A model generated the notes under the pieces. That model had not been told where the DNA came from and made no database searches. It worked only from the letters and a program-made list of their open reading frames with translations. From assembly GCF_024171955.1 (NCBI RefSeq), contig NZ_JAMTCS010000011.1, positions 1 to 64,000 on the forward strand: DNA of 64,000 nt, given 5' to 3'. A program made the translations under genes and the position numbers. The stretch is from Promicromonospora thailandica (GTDB taxonomy: Bacteria > Actinomycetota > Actinomycetes > Actinomycetales > Cellulomonadaceae). Positions 19,701-26,288 of the stretch are shown here, piece by piece; position 1 is the first letter of the stretch, and every line of letters begins with the position of its first letter.

Positions 19701-20133
19701 CACCCTCGACATGGTGCCCGGCACCAGCCGCGTGACCGAGGGACAGGCCGTGTCCGTGTGGCGGGTCTCGCCCGCCGACCAGCCCGCACCCGGGTGGGCG
19801 CGCGTCGAGGAGGACGGGACCACCCGCGAGGTGCTGCCGTCGGCCGGGACGCAGGTACGGGCCGACGTCGGCGCGGGCAGTGCGGACCGCGTCGTCGTGC
19901 TCGCGGAGGCCGCCGACCCGGGCTGGCGGGCCACGCTCGACGGTCGGCGCCTCGACGCCGTCGCGCCGGAGCAGACCGCCGGGCTGCAGGCGTTCGTGCT
20001 CGGGCCGGACGACGGGCACCTCGTGGTCCGCTACGAGGCGCAGCACCGCACGGCCTGGCTCGTACTGACCACGTTCACGCTGGTGGTGTTCGCCCTGCTC
20101 GCGCTGCCGGTGGGACGAAGGAGGACGCGATGA
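16777..20133 (+). CDS. Giant membrane glycosyltransferase (GT2 domain plus multi-TM region)
   Basis: A 1,118-residue protein. A GT2 (GT-A fold) domain occupies roughly residues 44-290, with VTAVVVTRG at its start and an acidic LHDDSAPAPGAL near 129-140 as the likely nucleotide-sugar and metal site. The middle, about 300-860, has a dozen or more hydrophobic helices. The last 250 residues form an extracytoplasmic domain closed by a final membrane helix. The protein family pairs with DUF5719 proteins in Micrococcales, as here, where the genes overlap by 4 bp. It probably builds or decorates a lipid-linked envelope glycan. Acceptor and sugar are unknown. The start has only a weak ribosome site (AGCGAG). 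Confidence 0.9.
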   Translation: MSAPRTDSLSAPSPDRGPDEAPAGPVWAKVPTRLAAPAPVAVTVTAVVVTRGSSPYLGATLAALRAQSRTPDDVVVVDVDTAPATSGHQDLQLGGARYVAGAGARTFGEAVETALSATGAPDHGWLWLLHDDSAPAPGALAALTRAVEHSNAVAVAGSKQRRWERDPDGTPLDPDLSDRGVLLEVGHTVSPLGRRMTGIDDTEIDQGQHDAREDVLAVGLAGALVRSAVWRQVGGTDPAYGQLGDSTDFCLRVRLAGHRVVVVPDAVVRHAQVSLHGPGASGARRRAQLYLRLTSVAPWILPFAMLAMLAWAPFAAGYRLALKRPERARDELLAPLWAVFRLGPLLRARRRVARTSTVPRSVLRPLLGTWREVAAERRDRRLARGGAHRVEHALSDLERAELGTLAVRRRATLALVVAGAVGLAAALFGPALGALAAGARLVGGALLAAGGSTATTWSSATSGWVRDGLGTAAPADPLLFVLSGLSVLAGGSLQTAVNGVLLLALPLAAVGAWAAAGTVTRSVWLRAAAAFLWTVAPPFLGALDGGLLGAVLAHALLPWTAVALVRAVGAQAVDRLTPPDDPADAYAPGPRAARPTASLGAAGAGGLLLACVVAGSPALLPAAVLVLVAATLVAPRRRVHLVLALVPALVVGAPLWWTAVRDGDRGLLTAEPLAGASGVGAGGPASGLELLLGLPAAPEPWFDAPDGGGPVPTAVRALVAAGPWAVGVLVVALALLGLLAALLGIGRRRAGATARRVTGTTVVGWLVAAAGIAVAVLAQDDGRWAGPGLSLLLLGLGAAALAGAAAVVARGARLHGFARTAVRTGSVVLVAVGLLLPAAQAAAWLAGSGSVAAAGRADLLHVSAAPVVPAVGQQMQAPPRQARVLEIGFSADGDGTVRYALLRADGSQLADAAVAARVTGGDGTAAGALDTVVAELVSGTTDGVPERLAALGIGAVQVRDGGTAGQDAAVGDLVATLDMVPGTSRVTEGQAVSVWRVSPADQPAPGWARVEEDGTTREVLPSAGTQVRADVGAGSADRVVVLAEAADPGWRATLDGRRLDAVAPEQTAGLQAFVLGPDDGHLVVRYEAQHRTAWLVLTTFTLVVFALLALPVGRRRTR

Positions 20134-21767
20134 CCCGCACGGCCTCGAAGCGCAGGAGGACGACCGTGCCGCCCGCGGCCCGACGCGCCGCCGCCGCGGT
20201 GGGCGCCCTGCTGTGCGCCATGGGCGTCGCGGCGCTCGCCGTCACCGACGGGACCGTCGGCCCCGGGCCGGGCGCGCCCGCCGACGACGTGCGCGCCGTG
20301 CCGGTCGCGGCCGCCGGGACCGGGCTGGTCTGCCCGGCGCCGGCCGAGCTGGAGCAGCCGGACGTGGGCGACGACGAGTTCAGCGCCACACCCGTGGAGA
20401 CCAGCACGTCGCTGGCCGCCGCCGTGCTGGCCGGGGCGGAGGACACCGAACCCGCACTCACGACGCTCGGCGGCGCGGGTGCGGGCGACGTCGCCGGGCC
20501 GCTCGACGTCGGCGGCACCGCCGCGGTGCGCACGGGCGAGGTGCCGGACGCGCGCCTGCTGCGGGTCACGCCGGGTGCCGCGACGTACGCGGCCGGGACG
20601 GTGGCGTCCGTGACGACCGACGGCGACCTGCGCGGCATGGTCGCCGGGCCGTGCGCGCTGCCCGCCGTCGAGCACTGGCTCGTGGGCGGTGGCACCGCCG
20701 TGGGATCCAGCGGGCGTCTGGTGCTGCTCAACCCCGGTCGCACGCCGGCCACGGTGGCCCTGGAGGCCTGGGGGGCGTCCGGACCGGTCGCGCTGGGCGG
20801 GCAGTCGCTCGTCGTCGTGCCGGCGGGGGAGCAGGTCGTGACCACGCTGGAGGCTGTCGCGCCCGACCAGAGCCGCCTCGCCCTGCACGTCACCGCCGAG
20901 GGCGGGCGCGTGGGCGCGTACGTGCAGCACCACCGGATCGACGGGCTCGTGCCCGCGGGCGCCGACCTCGTGGCAGGCGGCGCGGCCCCCGCCACGACGA
21001 CGGCCGTGCCGGGGATCGTCAGCACCGGCGAGGCGGTCGACGACCCGCACGCGCCGCGCCTGGACCTGCTGGCGCCCGGCGACCGGCCCGGCACCGCACG
21101 GGTCGCCGTGCTCGGGACCGACGGGCCGGTGCGGCTCCGCGGCGGCGAGGAGGTGACGCTGGAGGCCGGGCGGGTCACGACGCTGCCGCTGGGCGGGCTG
21201 CCCGAGGGCGCGTACACCGTGGTGGTCGACGCCGACGTGCCCGTGGTGGCCGGCGCCGCCGTCGACCGGCGCGGCGCGGCCGCGCAGGACGCCGTCATCG
21301 ACGAGGACCCGTACGACCGCGCGTGGCTCCCGGGGCAGGCGGTGCCCGGGGCGGCTGCGTCCGGCGCGGCCGACGGTGCGGTCGCCGTGCCGCCCGGGGC
21401 GTCCTACGAGCTGACGTTCGCCGGGGTGCCGGACGAGCGCGACCCGGACCTCGTCGACGACGCGACGGGCAGCACGCAGGTGGAGCTGCGCGGCGTCGGG
21501 CCGGACGGCGAGGAGGTCTGGACCCAGGAGGTCGACGTGCCCGCGGGCCACACCGTCCGGCTGGACGTGGCAGACCTGGCCGAGCTCGGCGAGACCGTCG
21601 CGGTGGTCGCGGTGGTCGCGGAGCAGCCGAGCGGCGGGCCCGGCGTGGTCTGGTCCGTGACCCTGGCGGACGGGGACGACCCGTCGCTCTTCTCGGTGCT
21701 CGCGCCGACGCCGCCGCTCGCCGCCGGCGACGAGGTGCGGGTGCGGCGCGTCGACGCCGCGGGCTGA
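20130..21767 (+). CDS. DUF5719 family secreted/anchored protein
   Basis: A 545-residue protein with a basic N-terminus and one hydrophobic helix near 20-42, then an extracytoplasmic, beta-rich, Gly/Ala/Val-rich body. It matches the arrangement of actinobacterial DUF5719 proteins, which follow large GT2 membrane proteins. The 4-bp ATGA overlap with the GT2 gene and the GAGGA ribosome site at 20121-20125 support co-translation. Recurrent short patterns such as LLNPGRTPATVALEAWG suggest Ig- or jelly-roll-like modules. Its role may be to assist the glycosyltransferase outside the membrane. No catalytic motif is visible. Confidence 0.88.
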   Translation: MTRTASKRRRTTVPPAARRAAAAVGALLCAMGVAALAVTDGTVGPGPGAPADDVRAVPVAAAGTGLVCPAPAELEQPDVGDDEFSATPVETSTSLAAAVLAGAEDTEPALTTLGGAGAGDVAGPLDVGGTAAVRTGEVPDARLLRVTPGAATYAAGTVASVTTDGDLRGMVAGPCALPAVEHWLVGGGTAVGSSGRLVLLNPGRTPATVALEAWGASGPVALGGQSLVVVPAGEQVVTTLEAVAPDQSRLALHVTAEGGRVGAYVQHHRIDGLVPAGADLVAGGAAPATTTAVPGIVSTGEAVDDPHAPRLDLLAPGDRPGTARVAVLGTDGPVRLRGGEEVTLEAGRVTTLPLGGLPEGAYTVVVDADVPVVAGAAVDRRGAAAQDAVIDEDPYDRAWLPGQAVPGAAASGAADGAVAVPPGASYELTFAGVPDERDPDLVDDATGSTQVELRGVGPDGEEVWTQEVDVPAGHTVRLDVADLAELGETVAVVAVVAEQPSGGPGVVWSVTLADGDDPSLFSVLAPTPPLAAGDEVRVRRVDAAG

Positions 21768-21780
21768 GAGACGCGGCGGG

Positions 21781-22386
21781 TCAGCCCCGCTCGCCGAAGT
21801 TGGGGTCGATCTCCTCGGGGGTGCGCGCCAGCATGTGCGCCACCTGCTCCACGACGACGTCCCGCACCAGGTCGGCGAGGTCCTCCGTGTCGAAGGCACG
21901 CACCTCGACGGGCCGGCGGTAGACCACCACGCGTCCGGGGCGCCCGGCCTCGGCGGGGAAGAACCGGCCGAGCAGCACGCCGCCGTCCTCCCACGGCGCG
22001 GGATCCGACGGCGGCACGTCCTCCACCGCGAACTCCGTGCCCCGCAGGTGGGCGGCCCAGGTGCGGTCGAGGTCCTCGACGACGTCGAGCACGAGGTCGT
22101 CGAACCGCTGCGCGCGGGTGCGGTGCGCGGGCGTGCCGGGCGGGAACATCGGGCCGCGCAGCCCGCGCCCGCGCCGGTCGCGGCGCCGCGGGCGGGGTGC
22201 GTCGGCCTGGTCGCCCGCATCGCCCGGGCGGGTGGCCGCGAGCCGGAGCAGGTCCGCCTGCGAGGCCTTGGGGATGCCGGAGGCGGGGTTCGCGGTGCTG
22301 CCGGTGCCGGCGGTGCTGCCGGACGAGCCTGACGAGGAGCCGCGACCCGACCGCCGGTTGCGGCCGCGAGGAGAGAACGGAGGCAC
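21781..22386 (-). CDS. Zincin-like (PF06262 type) protein with degenerate HExxH
   Basis: A 201-residue protein resembling the actinobacterial 'metallopeptidase family protein' (Zincin_1). The first 80 residues are Arg/Ser/Gly-rich. The conserved region begins at TRAQRFDDLVLDVVEDLDR and ends with the segment where the family carries HExxH. Here that segment reads VVVEQVAHMLARTPEEIDP, so the first His and the Glu appear as E and Q; only the second His remains. It is therefore probably not a protease. GTG at 22386 lies 6 nt after TATCGT (22398-22393), predicting a leaderless mRNA and ruling out longer starts. Convergent with the DUF5719 gene. Confidence 0.85.
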   Translation of the reverse strand: MPPFSPRGRNRRSGRGSSSGSSGSTAGTGSTANPASGIPKASQADLLRLAATRPGDAGDQADAPRPRRRDRRGRGLRGPMFPPGTPAHRTRAQRFDDLVLDVVEDLDRTWAAHLRGTEFAVEDVPPSDPAPWEDGGVLLGRFFPAEAGRPGRVVVYRRPVEVRAFDTEDLADLVRDVVVEQVAHMLARTPEEIDPNFGERG

Positions 22387-22474
22387 GTACCGACGATACG
22401 TCGGAACGGGCCGCCGGTGGACCACCGCCCCGCCCGCGGACCGGCTGCCGCGCCGAGATGTGGTGGTGTGGCGC

Positions 22475-22551
22475 CGGGGTGGGGGCTGCGGGGCACCAGA
22501 TCTGGCCCGGGGTGGGTGGCGCGGGGTGCCGGATGTCGCTCGGGGTGGGTG
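22475..22551 (+). repeat. 33-bp degenerate tandem repeat in a divergent promoter region
   Basis: CGGGGTGGG recurs at 22475, 22508 and 22541, exactly 33 bp apart. The first two units match at about 24 of 33 positions; the third matches only at its start. It fills the 270-bp gap between the metallopeptidase-fold gene and the DUF3499 gene. Confidence 0.6.
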
Positions 22552-22644
22552 CGGGAGCGTCAGTTCTCGAAGCGGCCGGCAGAGGCAGGGGGCGAGGGGG
22601 CGGCGGTGTCCGGCGTGTTCGCCGCGTCGTGCCCGGTCAGGGCG

Positions 22645-22650
22645 TAGTCT
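22645..22650 (+). promoter_or_regulatory. -10 element of leaderless DUF3499 mRNA
   Basis: TAGTCT lies 6 nt upstream of the GTG at 22657, placing the predicted +1 on the start codon. No Shine-Dalgarno sequence is present. Confidence 0.6.
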
Positions 22651-22656
22651 CGGCGC

Positions 22657-23019
22657 GTGAGATCGGTGAGACAGTGTTCGCGCTCGGCCTGCACCAACGC
22701 GGCCGTGGCGACGCTCACGTACGTGTACGCGGACTCGACAGCGGTTCTGGGTCCGCTTGCGCACCTGGCCGAGCCCCACAGCTACGACCTGTGCGCGGAG
22801 CACGCCGAGCGGCTGACCGCGCCGCGGGGGTGGGAGGTGGTGCGCCTCATGCCCGAGTTCGAGGACGCCGGGCCGAGCCCCGACGACCTGTCCGCCCTGG
22901 CCGACGCCGTGCGCGAGGCCGGCCGGGTGCGCCGTCCCGCGGAGCCGCCGACGGTCACCGAGACCGCCCGCCGCGGCCACCTGCGCGTCCTGCGCGCGGA
23001 CGACGACAGCTCGGCCTGA
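22657..23019 (+). CDS. DUF3499 family protein
   Basis: A 120-residue protein of the actinobacterial DUF3499 family. The conserved N-terminal RQCSRSAC segment (C7, C12) and the SYDLCAEHAERL segment (C46, H49) look like a small zinc-binding site. The sequence between is TLTYVYADSTAVLGPL. The basic, variable C-terminus follows. Function is unknown; in many Micrococcales it sits beside a phosphomannomutase or manA and the metallopeptidase-fold gene, as here. The leaderless start is supported by TAGTCT 6 nt upstream. It ends at a large bidirectional hairpin. Confidence 0.9.
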   Translation: MRSVRQCSRSACTNAAVATLTYVYADSTAVLGPLAHLAEPHSYDLCAEHAERLTAPRGWEVVRLMPEFEDAGPSPDDLSALADAVREAGRVRRPAEPPTVTETARRGHLRVLRADDDSSA

Positions 23020-23026
23020 CCCCTCA

Positions 23027-23090
23027 CGTTGAGTGCTGGACATTCGCCCTCTCGAACCGGTTCGGGAGGGCGAACATCCAGCACTCAACG
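23027..23090. terminator. Long bidirectional hairpin
   Basis: Two 32-nt arms meet at a palindromic centre (AACCGGTT). They pair throughout except for one 2-bp mismatch and one G-U pair. The hairpin starts 7 bp after the DUF3499 stop and ends 2 bp from the manA stop. No U-tract is present. Confidence 0.72.
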
Positions 23091-23092
23091 GG

Positions 23093-24331
23093 TTACGGGA
23101 CCCAGGCGCAGACCGCGTGGCCGGCGCCCGTGAGGGTGAGGTTGCCGGCGTCGTGCGGCACGAAGACCGAGTCGCCCTGGGCGAGGCGCTGCGGCCCGTC
23201 CTCGGCCCGGTCCGCGTCGAGGGTCAGCTCGCCGTCGAGGCACAGCAGGATGCGCGGGCCCGTGGCCGGCAGGGCGACGGCCTCGGCGGGGTCGACGTCC
23301 GCCGTCGTCAGCGCGAACTCCGTGACCGGCACGCGGTAGGTGTGCACCTGCCCGCGGCTGCCCGCCGTCGACACCTCCGGGGCGAACGGCTGCTGCGGCG
23401 CGAACGTGGTGCAGGCGACGAGGTTCTCCTCGTCCACGAGCTTGGTGGTCAACCCGGCGCGCAGCACGTTGTCGGACGAGGCCATGATCTCGATGCCCAC
23501 CCCGGACAGGTAGGCGTGCACCACGCCCGCGGGCGTGAACGCCGCCTCGCCCGGCTCCAGCGAGAAGCGGTTGAGCATGAGCGAGGCGATGGCGCCCGGG
23601 TCGCCGGGGTGCTGGTCCGCCAGGTCGATGACGGTGCGGTCGGCACGCTCGAACGGCGAGCCCGCGGCCAGGCGGGCCCGCACCGAGTCGAGGGTGGCCT
23701 GGATGTCGGCGGCGCACTCCTCGTCCGCGCGCGCGGACAGCAGGTGGTTGAACGCGTCCCGCATGCCGTCGTGCCCGCGGTCGTTCAGCAGGGCCGTGCG
23801 GACGCCCGCGACGAGGTCGCCGTCCAGGCCGTCGAGCACGTCCAGGATGGTGCGCGGCGTCCGGAAGCCCGCCAGACCCTCGAACTGCGAGAGCGCCACG
23901 ATCATCTCGGGCTTGTGCTGGTCGTCCTTGAACGAGCGCTTCGGCGACGACAGCGACATGCCCGCCTTGTTCTCGCGCGCGAAACCCTCACGGGCCTGGC
24001 GCGGCGACGGGTGCACCTGGAGCGACAGCGCCTTGCCCGCGGCCAGCACCTTCAGCAGGTAGGGCAGGCGCGGACCGAACTGCTCCGCCACGCGGTGCCC
24101 GAGCGTCTGCACCGGCGCCTCGCGGACCAGGCGGTCGAGCGCCACGTCGTCGTCCTCGATCACCGTGACCGACGGCGCACTGGTGTGCGCCCCGAGCCAC
24201 AGCTCCGCCTGCGGCTGCCCGTCCGGCGTGGTGCCGAGCAGCTGCGGGATCGCGTCGACCGACCCCCAGTCGTACCGCTGGACGGTGTTGGTCAGCGGCA
24301 AAGGGGCGTGGAACTGGGCTACGGCAAGCAC
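23093..24331 (-). CDS. manA: Mannose-6-phosphate isomerase, class I
   Basis: A 412-residue zinc enzyme interconverting fructose-6-phosphate and mannose-6-phosphate, the entry to GDP-mannose and mannosylated glycans. Family motifs are visible: N-terminal QRYDWGSVDAIPQLLG, AELWLGAHTSAPS, the metal-binding LQVHPSPRQA, HKPEMIVALSQFEGLAGFR and the GVVHAYLSGVGIEIMASSDN segment with its conserved N. GTG at 24331 lies 6 nt after TATCCT (24343-24338), so the transcript is probably leaderless. It supplies precursor for ManB (45.6-47.1 kb). Length is normal. Confidence 0.97.
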   Translation of the reverse strand: MLAVAQFHAPLPLTNTVQRYDWGSVDAIPQLLGTTPDGQPQAELWLGAHTSAPSVTVIEDDDVALDRLVREAPVQTLGHRVAEQFGPRLPYLLKVLAAGKALSLQVHPSPRQAREGFARENKAGMSLSSPKRSFKDDQHKPEMIVALSQFEGLAGFRTPRTILDVLDGLDGDLVAGVRTALLNDRGHDGMRDAFNHLLSARADEECAADIQATLDSVRARLAAGSPFERADRTVIDLADQHPGDPGAIASLMLNRFSLEPGEAAFTPAGVVHAYLSGVGIEIMASSDNVLRAGLTTKLVDEENLVACTTFAPQQPFAPEVSTAGSRGQVHTYRVPVTEFALTTADVDPAEAVALPATGPRILLCLDGELTLDADRAEDGPQRLAQGDSVFVPHDAGNLTLTGAGHAVCAWVP

Positions 24332-24337
24332 CGCGCA

Positions 24338-24343
24338 AGGATA
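24338..24343 (-). promoter_or_regulatory. -10 element of leaderless manA mRNA
   Basis: TATCCT reads on the minus strand with 6 nt to the GTG at 24331. No ribosome-binding site is present in that spacer. Confidence 0.6.
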
Positions 24344-24397
24344 GCCCGGGCCTGCAGAGCCTTCGTGAAGGACCTGGGCGGACGGCGCGGTGGCGTG

Positions 24398-25654
24398 CTA
24401 CGTCAGCGAATTAGAGCTGACGACAGGGATGCGCGCGAAGTCTGCCGCGGCCGCGAGCGCGAGTGGCTGCCGGCACGACACGGGCACATGGGTGCCGTCG
24501 TCGAGCACGAGCCAGTGCCACCGGGTGCGTCCGCCGACGAGCCCCGGGTGGGCGCCGCTGATCAGGCCGGTGACGACGAGGTCGTGGCGGCTCCCGGACG
24601 GGTCGGACGGCGTCAGCCGCACGAGGCGGGAGTCGTATGACAGCGAGAGCGTCCACCGGCCGGGCGGCAGGACGGTGCTGCCTGTGACGGGCGGCTGCGG
24701 TGGCAGCACGCGAACCTTGACGGCGAGCGGCTCCTCGTCGGGAGCGCGCGCGGCGTCCGCGGCGTCCGCGGCGACGTGGGGCAGCAGCGGCAGCCCCACC
24801 CACCGCTGGCGGTCCCGGGTCTCGGTCTGTGCCATCCGGTGGGCGAAGCGCATGCGACGCACGTAGCGGTACCACGCGCCCCCAACGGGCGGCAGCAGCA
24901 CGAGCGACACCAGCAGCGGCAGCGTCCCACCAGCGCGCTGCAGGCGCACCGAGAGTGCGACCAGCACGAGGAGGCCGAGCAGGAGGAAGCTGTACGTCCA
25001 GCCGCGCAGCGCCTCCTGGCCACGGACACGGTCGGTGTGGCCGTACCGCGCGTACACCGTGTCCACGAACGGGCGCTCGGCGACCTCGAAGATACCGGCG
25101 GCGCGGTACGGGTGCACCGACTCGGGGTCCGTGTCGAGATCGCGTTCCTCGCCCACGTCACCACCCACGGGCAGAGCCAGCACCGCCTCGTCGTGGATCG
25201 CCAGTGACCAGGCCTTCCGAAGGTCCCACGCCCGCGTCCACCGGCGGCGGTACCAGGCCCAGGCGGTCCAGCCCACGGCCAGCACCACAGTCCCGGTGAG
25301 CGCGGTGCCGGAGGACGGTCCCTCTACCGGCAGCCCGATCCGAGAGGCGAGGTATGCCGCGCCCGGCAGGGCGCCCACCAGGTGAACCACAACCAGCGCT
25401 CCACCGGCGGCGAGCCGGGAGAGGCCGAGGTCGAGGCGCTCCGCGTGGCCGAGGTAGGTCGACGCTTGCGCGTACCAGTCCGCGAACGTCGCTGGGAGCG
25501 GTACGTCCCGCGGGTGCGGGGGCTGGTCGCCGTGCCGTCGCGAGAGATCTCTCGGTCGAGGTGCCGCCAGCGCCGGGACCACGCCCCAGAAGGTCCGGCG
25601 CTCCCCGGCGGCGTGCGGCCGTGCCCATGCGGATGTCCTGTGCACGTAGCCCAT
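24398..25654 (-). CDS. Multi-TM membrane protein of unknown function
   Basis: A 418-residue protein I do not recognise. It has paired hydrophobic helices near residues 80-125 (LAAGGALVVVHLVGALPGA, LTGTVVLAVGWTAWAW) and a second pair near 210-255 (FLLLGLLVLVALSV, LPLLVSLVLLPPVGG). A soluble segment lies between the pairs. The C-terminal domain of about 150 residues includes PPGRWTLSLSYDSRLVRL and may be a beta-rich cytoplasmic module. ATG at 25654 is the most reasonable start, but no ribosome site or -10 hexamer supports it. It opens the accessory region and is not obviously coupled to its neighbours. Confidence 0.65.
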   Translation of the reverse strand: MGYVHRTSAWARPHAAGERRTFWGVVPALAAPRPRDLSRRHGDQPPHPRDVPLPATFADWYAQASTYLGHAERLDLGLSRLAAGGALVVVHLVGALPGAAYLASRIGLPVEGPSSGTALTGTVVLAVGWTAWAWYRRRWTRAWDLRKAWSLAIHDEAVLALPVGGDVGEERDLDTDPESVHPYRAAGIFEVAERPFVDTVYARYGHTDRVRGQEALRGWTYSFLLLGLLVLVALSVRLQRAGGTLPLLVSLVLLPPVGGAWYRYVRRMRFAHRMAQTETRDRQRWVGLPLLPHVAADAADAARAPDEEPLAVKVRVLPPQPPVTGSTVLPPGRWTLSLSYDSRLVRLTPSDPSGSRHDLVVTGLISGAHPGLVGGRTRWHWLVLDDGTHVPVSCRQPLALAAAADFARIPVVSSNSLT

Positions 25655-25736
25655 CAGACGACTGCGGCTGGGCCGTTGAGATCCGTGAGCGTGCCTCGTC
25701 CGGTACTGCTTCGCCGCTGCTGCAGACCGTTGACGG

Positions 25737-26078
25737 TCATGGGGCTGGTCGGCTCGCCGCGGCGCCGTGGGCGCTGGCCACGACCGGTTCCGGTACGGAC
25801 CGTGACGGGGTGAGGGAGGCAATCTCCGCGTACGTCTCGAGGAGGGTGTCGACGAGTCCGAGCACCTTGGTACCCAGAGGAGTCACCACGGTCTCCCGCC
25901 CTGTGAAGACGATCAGGTCGTCCGCGAATGCGATCCGCAGCTTGGCGAGGTGCTTGTCGATCGCGGTGCTGGAGATCCCGAGAGCTGCGGCTGCCGCGGT
26001 AATGCCCCCCGTGCGCTCGATGGCGTGCAGGGCACGCAGGTTGGGTGTGGTGAAGCCGGGTGTCGCGGTGGTGTCCAT
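25737..26078 (-). CDS. Short LysR-type helix-turn-helix protein
   Basis: A 113-residue protein consisting of little more than a LysR-type DNA-binding domain. The core TTPNLRALHAIERTGGITAA begins the domain, continuing with ALGISSTAIDKHLAKLRIAF and an E-T-V-V-T-P-L-G-like turn typical of LysR linkers. The roughly 200-residue effector domain of normal LysR proteins (about 300 residues) is missing and no downstream remnant is obvious. A purine-rich AGGGGGG box precedes the ATG. It is divergent from the secreted cluster, so it may bind the palindromes in the 26.1-26.3 kb gap without a ligand. It may also be a decayed LysR gene. Confidence 0.72.
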   Translation of the reverse strand: MDTTATPGFTTPNLRALHAIERTGGITAAAAALGISSTAIDKHLAKLRIAFADDLIVFTGRETVVTPLGTKVLGLVDTLLETYAEIASLTPSRSVPEPVVASAHGAAASRPAP

Positions 26079-26155
26079 GAACCCCCCTGAGGCGTGGATA
26101 CGGCAAACATGACCGTAGTTGGGCAAACCTTTGAAAAGGAGGGCCTGGACGAAAA

Positions 26156-26242
26156 CACCCGGGTGAAACGGACAACCACCCGGGTGAAACCCTGGTCGAC
26201 CAGCCTGAGGTTGGCCCGGCCGGCCTGAGGTTGGTACCAACC
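26156..26242. promoter_or_regulatory. Operator-like repeat array upstream of the secreted cluster
   Basis: CACCCGGGTGAAAC occurs at 26156-26169 and 26177-26190, exactly 21 bp apart. Each contains the palindrome CACCCGGGTG. GCCTGAGGTTGG occurs at 26203-26214 and 26223-26234, 20 bp apart. The second overlaps the perfect palindrome GGTTGGTACCAACC (26229-26242). The spacings match two helical turns, as for cooperating dimers. The array lies about 45-130 bp upstream of the predicted transcription start. Confidence 0.65.
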
Positions 26243-26275
26243 CCGGGATGGTGTCGGCAGCGTGGGATCGGTCCT

Positions 26276-26281
26276 TAACCT
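26276..26281 (+). promoter_or_regulatory. -10 element of the secreted cluster
   Basis: TAACCT lies 7 nt before the GTG at 26289. It supports that leaderless start over the GTG at 26262, and places the palindrome array at about -45 to -130. Confidence 0.55.
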
Positions 26282-26288
26282 CGCGGCT

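Noticed and set aside
16680-20129. Upstream in-frame extension of the DUF5719 gene to 1,695 residues
   Set aside because: The extra 1,150 residues are Arg/Pro-rich shadow text opposite the GT2 coding frame. The true start overlaps the GT2 stop.
22475-22573. Possible CRISPR array
   Set aside because: Repeats are degenerate, units are directly adjacent with no spacers, and no cas genes are present.
23033-24640. 535-residue plus-strand frame opposite manA
   Set aside because: Antisense of a strongly supported isomerase gene, with low-complexity translation.
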